Positions 58,401 to 64,000 of a DNA stretch of 64,000 nucleotides are shown here, in pieces. Made by a program: the position numbers and the translations under genes. Origin of the DNA: Enoplolaimus lenunculus (lineage: Eukaryota > Nematoda > Enoplea > Enoplida > Thoracostomopsidae); contig JASANG010002951.1 in assembly GCA_030248215.1 (NCBI GenBank), forward strand, positions 1-64,000, read 5' to 3'. The notes under the pieces are model-generated. The model had not been told where the DNA came from, ran no database searches, and saw nothing but the letters and a program-made list of their open reading frames with translations. Each line of letters starts with the position of its first letter. Position 1 is the stretch's first letter.

Positions 58401-61400
58401 GCCCAAGGGTTCAACCTAGGGGGAGTTGGTAAGCGAGGGATTCTTAGAAAATGCTCGAGATAGAAACTCGGAGACTGAGAATTTGGAATTCTCGCAAATT
58501 TTTTTGTGAATTTAATATTTTAAAGCTTAGAATTGACGCGCTAATTCAAATTTTTGTCTTCGATTTTCAAGGTATACTTTCAAACCAAAGGGATTTTTCG
58601 AGTTCAGGTTTTCAATTTGTCGATTTAGGGAATCCGTACCAGATATAATGAATTTGTTCGCTTATTTTTGGTTTTCCACATTTGACTATGTTTTTTGTTA
58701 TTTCAGATTAAAGGAATTTTTTCGTCAAAACGCGAGCCGCGCATTCTGAATCCGTTCAGTTTAGGTGGATTTTGTGCAAATTATTGTGGCGTGCTTTGTG
58801 CAACGCAGTATCCGAGGTAACCATATGCGCGTTGTGTTGCGCATTTTATTGTTGTAGGTTTTGCTAAGGTTTCTCAAATCAGCAGATTTACGTAATGAAT
58901 TCACATTTTTTAAATGTTGAAATTTTACTGAAATAAAAATAGTATATTTCCCACTGTTTCTTTTAACAGTATATATAAAGAGAATTTTTTAGCAAAGCTG
59001 TTCCTTTATCTGGACCGTTATTTATATTGTGAAATTCTCGACGGTTTTGTGGGAATGAAATCGTTCAGCGCTGCGTACCACTGAATTTAATCACTGAGAT
59101 GCGGTTACGATCCTCATCGTAGCGGGTTCTGTAGTGGTACTGTTTGCTTAAATAAAATATTATGCACGGATATTTGCTGGAACGATGCTGAAAGTACGCA
59201 TATATACACGGGGTATTATAGATTCTAGTACAGCTTTTAGCTTAATATTATTACTTTGATTTTAGCTTAATTGATCGCCGTGGATTTGTTGTGTCAGACG
59301 GGTACGACGGGTTCTACGAGTTTCGCAACCGACGCCAGGAACAGCCGACGCCTAAAACAAGTAATGCAGGACGAAGCGACGAAAGAAACACACGATTATC
59401 TCCGGAGAGTTTGTCTCCTGGCAACAGAGACAATGCAAGCAGTTCAAGGTATCCAGACTGTGCTGATAGAACAGACGGACAAAATAAAAATTTATGTAAC
59501 GGAAGAAATGGTGTTTCTGGTGAAAAGCGAAATTCTGGTCCAAATTTACATTCCAAGTCAAAAAATGCGGCCGGCCTGAATACTACTGATAGTAGTGTTG
59601 AAGCATTGGTCTGTGAAAATAAACTGTCCCGCAAGCTATGGTCTGAGAGTGAATGTGGTAATTGCAGAAACTGCAAATATTGTAGCTCGACGCAGTGCGA
59701 TTCGCCAGCGTACTATAGACGGTTGGATCCGATTCCGGGCGGCAGGCGGAAATCAGAAATTGCGAAAATCGATAATAACTGTAAGCTGAGATATTCCACA
59801 ACTGTGAACTCTACGAGCCATCGTCAGTTTACTCAGTGCCATTCCATTACAATGGACCCAATTCTAACAATTAACACCGACGATTTTGACACGTCGGTAT
59901 CTCAATCTCCAATTGAATGCTACAATAGTTGTGACCCTGAGCTTTTCTGCGACGAGGGTAGCTTTGAGTTACCTGCCACTAGCGTAACTGTTTGCGGCGA
60001 TCCAAATTTGGGACTTGGTGAAAACGTTGGGTTTAGGGTTGAACCTGATGAGCTTACACAATTAGGTACAATGCAACCGGTACTTACAGCTGGCAAGGTT
60101 GCGAGCGGGACTTCACAGGTGACAGATTATTGTGGCCGCGGTTCAAGGAGTAGAAGATGGTTGGCTTATCCGAATAACGAAAAAAGATTTGTTCTATCGG
60201 GAAAAGGACAGGCCGAAAGTAAGTGGAGTAGAATTGATGACATTTTGGATGTAGGTGATGATAGATTGAGCTTATGTGATGGTGATTTTGAAGCTCGGGA
60301 AACCTTAGACTCCGCGGGTCGGGCAAGTAGCTGCACGACTGAAGGTATTTCCGTTCCGTACGATTTGGAACCGGATTTTGGAGACTTGCTCAGAAGCACA
60401 TCTGATAGTGGATACGATGAAATTGAGGACGCTCGATTGTGGACAGCATTGCCAGTGGGAACAGCTAAGATGTCAGATATAATAACGACGAAAATACCAC
60501 AACCAACAACCGCAAAATCAGTAAAGGCAACAGAAATAGCAACTACAACAGAAACAACATTAAGCATAACAAAATCAACAACAACGACACCAGCGAAAAC
60601 AGAAGCAGCAAGGACATCACGCATAACCGAAACATCAGCAGAAACTGTACAAAATAAATCAGACAGAAATTTCATTCATTCCAATGACATTTCCAAGGAC
60701 AATGGGTCAAGTACAACAGTAACAGCTCAGATGGAAGCTAAGCAGGAATCCGCCGAGCTTCCACGATGGAATAATTTACCGCTGCCCGACCAGCAAAGCT
60801 CATATTTTGTCAACACAGATCGTGGCACAAAGGGAGATAACTCTCATTTGCTTGGATCTTCGTTTCAATTGCCGATGAATACATGGATTTCGCAGTATGG
60901 TTCAATACAGACTTGTGAGGTGAGTGTTTTGAATGATCTTTGTTTTGCTCTTGTACACTTTTTGCCACACAGCTCGGTTTAATACAAGGCTTACCTGTTC
61001 CATATGCGTACGCAATCAGTATAACAAAGAGTGGATGATCACTCTTTATAACAAGAGTGTGTAACTGGGTACATTCTGTGTATTAAAGAATGTACCCGGC
61101 ACGCGTTGCGTTGTTGGCCTACCCCCCCTTTGTTTAGGGGGAGGTCTATATGCAGTTTTATATCGTAGTAATGCTAGGAGCAAATTGTAACCCCCTTGTT
61201 TAAGGGGGGGTTGGTAGGTGTACTGAAGCATACTGTTAATCTCTTATTTAAACCCCCCCCCCGATTGAGGGGGGTCGAACAAAAATGCAACGCGTGGTGG
61301 TACATTTAGTACCATGCACCGCCCAAGCAGTTGCACACTCTTCTGCAAGGTGGACATCATTCACTCTTGGTATAACCAATCATATAAGTCTTTGCCTAAT

Positions 61401-61728
61401 CCTAAACTTAAATCTTTGATTGCAAAATGGCGAAGCTGAGGTAGGTTTATATCAATATTTTGAATGAATCAAAGTATTGCAGCGAAATGGTGTGCGTATA
61501 TTTCAACTTTGGGGTTCGCAATAACTCACGTAGTTTTTCAGTGATGTCAAATTTGATCATATCGTATAATCAACTGAAATCACTTTATAAGCTTTATCGA
61601 CTGATGTAGAAATTAGATTAAAAATCATATCGCATATGTGTTTTTGTAAACGGGTAGCAAGAACACCTGATACGAAAATGGATATTGAAATGAGATATCG
61701 TATTTTTTCTTCTTTTCAGAGTCGTTGA
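52490..61728 (+). CDS. ZDHHC14-like: DHHC palmitoyltransferase, ZDHHC9/14/18 type
   Basis: Exons: 52490-52905, 53224-53390, 56058-56213, 56835-56972, 57524-57572, 58022-58124, 58707-58816, 59266-60919, and a final short exon 61720-61728 (AGT CGT TGA). All keep frame, giving 933 residues. The enzyme attaches palmitate to cysteines of membrane proteins, usually at the Golgi. Visible: Thr-rich N-terminus, TM1 119-138, TM2 150-167, DPG 173-175, Cys-rich domain from C225 with DHHC at 250-253 and [11 protein letters not shown]3 from about 267, TM4 311-333, TTNE at 339-342 and a PaCCT-like NPF at 358. The tail from about 380 is disordered, Ser/Thr-rich and longer than in the vertebrate enzymes. All introns are GT-AG except 57573-58021 (AT-AC). 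If the GTGAGT donor at 60920 is not used, the last exon reads on to a stop at 60982 (951 residues). Confidence 0.94.
53391..54140 (+). repeat. Minisatellite of 35 tandem 5' splice sites, 21-bp unit
   Basis: The array starts exactly at the end of exon 2 (GCATTAG followed by the donor GTAGGT). Each 21-bp unit then repeats the last exon bases plus a donor-like sequence, GCATTAG|GTAATT. About 35 near-identical units follow. It evidently grew by duplication of the exon-intron boundary itself. The minus-strand 308-residue frame across it is a repeat artefact. Confidence 0.92.
54513..55663. mobile_element. Composite GGTCTCGG-family element with nested insertion
   Basis: Outer ends ACGGATGGGCAGTTTC and GAGACCGCCCATCCGTGG, with TCTCGG/CCGAGACC words inside both. 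The middle (54780-55175) is the repeat also present in makorin intron 6. A CCGGAA MITE interrupts the right GAGACC array at 55199-55589. All of it lies in intron 2 of the palmitoyltransferase gene. Confidence 0.65.
55199..55589. mobile_element. CCGGAA-family MITE (copy 5), inserted in another element
   Basis: Ends CAGGGTGCAACCGGAATTCC and GGAATTACAATTTACC (complement side), nearly identical to 24706-25102 in inverse orientation. It splits a run of GAGACC words, so it inserted after the host element was in place. Confidence 0.85.
55716..55805. mobile_element. AATCGG-family MITE remnant
   Basis: GGGTGCAATCAGTGTTCC and repeated GATTCAGA/TTCCGATT words; the second half is missing. It lies in intron 2 of the palmitoyltransferase gene. 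Confidence 0.4.
57018..57092 (+). pseudogene. tRNA-like / SINE head in palmitoyltransferase intron 4
   Basis: TTAGCTCAGTGGTTAAAAC is a good A box and GTGGGTTCGAGATC a good B box, about 40 bases apart. The acceptor stem does not close, so it is likely a tRNA-derived SINE rather than a tRNA gene. Confidence 0.5.
57573..58021 (+). other. U12-type AT-AC intron
   Basis: The intron begins ATATCCTTTT, the U12 AT-AC 5' site consensus, directly after ...CCTGGAAG. TCCTTAAC, a match to the U12 branch site, lies at 57991-57998, and the intron ends TTTTAC before CATCATCGTC. Only this boundary keeps the conserved fourth membrane segment in frame; no GT-AG choice does. The branch-to-end distance of about 24 bases is slightly long for the class. 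Confidence 0.88.
57651..57703. mobile_element. Minimal AGGGTTGCGC-family hairpin, nested in AT-AC intron
   Basis: GGTTGCGCTATACTTTTGTG and GAAGTATAGCACAACCCTTA flank a short GC-rich loop: an almost ends-only derivative of the MITE. Confidence 0.55.
61019..61376. mobile_element. MITE with C/G runs, downstream of palmitoyltransferase
   Basis: GTATAACAAAGAGTGGATGAT at the left is mirrored by GTGGACATCATTCACTCTTG at the right, with AAGAGTGTG and CACACTCTT inside. The middle has several runs of six to eleven C or G (for example near 61250) that could form G-quadruplex or hairpin structures. It lies in the candidate last intron. A fragment is at 3262. Confidence 0.65.
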
Positions 61729-63065
61729 ACGCTTAACTTTGAAATCATACTGTGTTTTTGCGGCGGTGAAACGGATTTTGAACGCAGTTGTGACATTTTC
61801 ACTCAGGGTATTTCAGTAACATTTACTAAAATGATGGAAACTAGAATGTTTCTGTTTGGAAACTGTGATAGATTCAATTATAGCCAGACGGTTTGTACGC
61901 AGTGGAGGGTTTGTTTGCATCCGTGGGTGTCGGGGTAAAATTTAAATTCCTGTATCGAACGAATAACGATTGAAATACGAAGATGGGGTGGCTGGCGTCT
62001 GCGTGTTATTGTTGGTAAATGTATGTTTTAGATCTTTATTTTGGATGAACGCCGTTAGGCGTCACGTTGAGAAAATACATTTTTTCTACTCAATCTTTTA
62101 CGAATCACTTTGTCAATTTTTTACGTAATTTTTTTGAAAATTAAAAACTTTTCATTTGAGACGCGTGGCGTGCGGTGACTTGAAAGCGGCATTACAAAGT
62201 GCAATTATGCCATTTGCGATTCTTATAGCAAAAAAACACGAATCGACTGGTTATTTTTAGTTGATTACGTTTAAGTTTACGATTGACAATGAATGTCATA
62301 TTTTAAGTAGTAGAATTTGATTAGAAATTTGGTACTTGTTGTAAAATTAGTGTATCTAATTTGATTTTTAGGCGATACTTTAAGCCTAAACCTGTGGTTA
62401 AGTGTGTTTACGGTTTTGAATGGGCAATATTAACACTTTCAGTCATGCATTTCCTGTGGATCTCTAGAAAACTTCACTATATTTGGCCAATGTTACTTTC
62501 AGGGTCACTCACGTAGCGTAAGCGTGTTTCGTAGAGCAAGCCTATAAAGGTGGTATTATAGTTTTGTCTACTTTAATGCCGAAAAGCGTCGTATAGCAAC
62601 GCATAAATTGCCGCATCGTCCGTCAGAACGGCGTCTCATTTAAGTATACTGCCGCCCTAAGCCTTAGCGAATTAAGGATCAACAAGTAGAAGGCCTAATG
62701 TAAAGTCTACACTAGTTTTATTGCTGTCCCGCTGGAAAACTGGACGCCCATAAAAGTAACATGACCCAAAATTTGATAAAATGTTTTTATTATCTGTATG
62801 TTATATGTTTTTAATATATTGGTAGACTCAGGGGTCATGTGCGCACGTCCCAATTTGAGGTGTGTTACGGAGCTAGCAAAGGAATTGTGCACGGTGTATC
62901 AAACGGAAACTGAAAAAACACGAGCACGGCAAGTACGTAGAGAATCACTAGCAAGATAGAATATATACGTTGTTATATTTGCTGGATGTAGGTAGCTTCA
63001 GGTTTTAGTTGTTGAACTGTTACATTTCTTGAGAACTCCAAAAACTATATTGGTGAGGGTTTTTT
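61729..63065. other. Downstream flank; one TTAGGC-subfamily remnant
   Basis: AT-rich sequence probably including 3' UTR. At 62640-62770 an element end with GCCCTAAGCCTTAG and GGAAAACTGGACGCCC resembles the subfamily at 51.33 kb. No further exon was found. Confidence 0.4.
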
Positions 63066-63145
63066 TACAATTTGACTCAGTTTGTGTAGTCAAGAAAAGT
63101 ATATTTCGGACAGAGTTAATTTGACTCACCATTTTTTGCAGTGTA
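63066..63145. mobile_element. GACTCA-family MITE, half copy
   Basis: It has the same half as at 3660: TTTGACTCAGTTTGTGTAGT through TTTTTTGCAGTGTA. The fact that two copies break at the same place suggests a short derivative rather than random decay. Confidence 0.55.
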
Positions 63146-63596
63146 GTAGTATTATTGTGGGAACGAATATTTGATTACTTCATGGTCACTAGCGCAGTAC
63201 GAATAACTATGCTTTGTAAGTTTACCTGGTGTTTCAATTTTTCGATTGGCGAAATTTCTAATTCGTTTTCGGTTTATCGTAAAGGCATTTCTGCTTGTTT
63301 CTGTTTTGCTTTGCAAGCCAGTGTTATTATTGCTTTCAATTTTCAGCCATTTATATATTTTTGCAAATAAAATGTATTCGCATCGATTTGAACGTTTCGA
63401 TATACCTATTGCACGTATTAACCTTAAACGTGATTAAAGTGTGCATGAGCCTAAGATTAGTGATAATCTAATTCGGATCTCTGAAACTCAACTTTGCGTT
63501 TTTTTGTTTCCGAACCAAAATTTTCGTTTCTTAAGCACTTGTTTTAACTTGTTGCTCGAATAGAAGTACCCTGACCCACAAGCTGATTGTTATGAG

Positions 63597-63835
63597 CGTA
63601 CTATAGTGACCCGAATAAGAGAGGGGTTCCCGTTTTCAGTCTCATTACTGTATTGCCCCGGATAAGAGGGTGGTAATAAGAGTGGGGGGTCTCCATTTTG
63701 GGTCCGAATCAATAGGAGTCCGTATCCCTAATAAGAGTCCGTACGCGGATAGAGTCCCTAAACCCTAATTAGAGTCCATAATAATTAAATTAACCCTAAT
63801 GCGGGGTTTACGTTATAACCGGGGCAGGCCTGACA
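63597..63835. repeat. Repeat with ATAAGAGTCC words
   Basis: TAGTGACCCGAATAAGAG opens a stretch with repeated AATAAGAGTCCGTA/AGAGTCC words, ending in GTTATAACCGGGGCAGG. TGTAGTGACCCGAATAAAAG at 6132 looks like another start of the same family. Confidence 0.45.
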
Positions 63836-64000
63836 CTGTTTGTCCCATGTTAATTCGACGTCAACGTTAAAATTCGGGCTCTTATATCGGATCAAAATGT
63901 CATATGACATTAGCTTACAAACCACCGCTCTCAAATGATTAATGTATACAAGGGACGGTATGTCACGTGATACTGCGGGACATTTGTGCGAATATCATAT

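Noticed and set aside
60166-60675. 169-residue hydrophobic minus-strand frame with V-rich stretches
   Set aside because: It is antisense to the Thr/Ser-rich coding exon of the palmitoyltransferase, where ACA/GTT triplets read as valine on the other strand.
1-64000. Retroviral, LTR, Polinton or LINE elements
   Set aside because: No reverse transcriptase, integrase, capsid or long direct terminal repeats were seen; the only transposase found is the Merlin DDE type.

Overview
This is repeat-rich eukaryotic DNA with spliced genes whose introns run from about 0.2 to 2.8 kb. The genes are animal types: a makorin, a levamisole-type nicotinic receptor alpha subunit and a DHHC palmitoyltransferase. 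Dispersed repeats are full of TTAGGC, the hexamer used as telomere repeat by most nematodes. The palmitoyltransferase also has a U12-type AT-AC intron, a class lost from Caenorhabditis. Together these suggest an early-branching nematode (Dorylaimia/Enoplea type), but no marker gene settles this. No rRNA, CRISPR, bacterial operon, LINE reverse transcriptase or retroviral element was seen.

Layout: (1) 0.26-11.3 kb, minus strand: a gene I do not recognise, running off the left edge, built from four 8-cysteine modules and two short linkers. Every internal exon is phase 1-1. Its introns hold TTAGGC-bearing MITEs and a 1.3 kb satellite. (2) 11.3-16.6 kb: MITEs and a tandem array of tRNA-derived units. 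(3) 16.6-21.6 kb, plus strand: a complete nine-exon makorin of 690 codons. (4) 21.6-29.3 kb: MITEs and an 85-bp palindrome. (5) 29.3-38.1 kb, minus strand: nine exons of a nicotinic acetylcholine receptor alpha subunit, missing only the signal-peptide exon. (6) 38-52.5 kb: transposon graveyard with a complete 3.86 kb Merlin-type DNA transposon (about 415-bp inverted repeats, 8-bp target duplication, two-exon DDE transposase). (7) 52.5-61.7 kb, plus strand: a complete ZDHHC9/14/18-type palmitoyltransferase with a minisatellite made of repeated 5' splice sites and an AT-AC intron. (8) 61.7-64 kb: MITE fragments and AT-rich DNA.

The genes have separate jobs and are not an operon: RNA-linked ubiquitin ligase, synaptic ion channel, membrane palmitoyltransferase, and a probably extracellular cysteine-rich protein. 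The less familiar biology lies in the cysteine-module gene, in the mobile elements (at least five MITE families carry their own inverted arrays of a private hexamer, one of them TTAGGC), and in the splicing oddities of the palmitoyltransferase gene.
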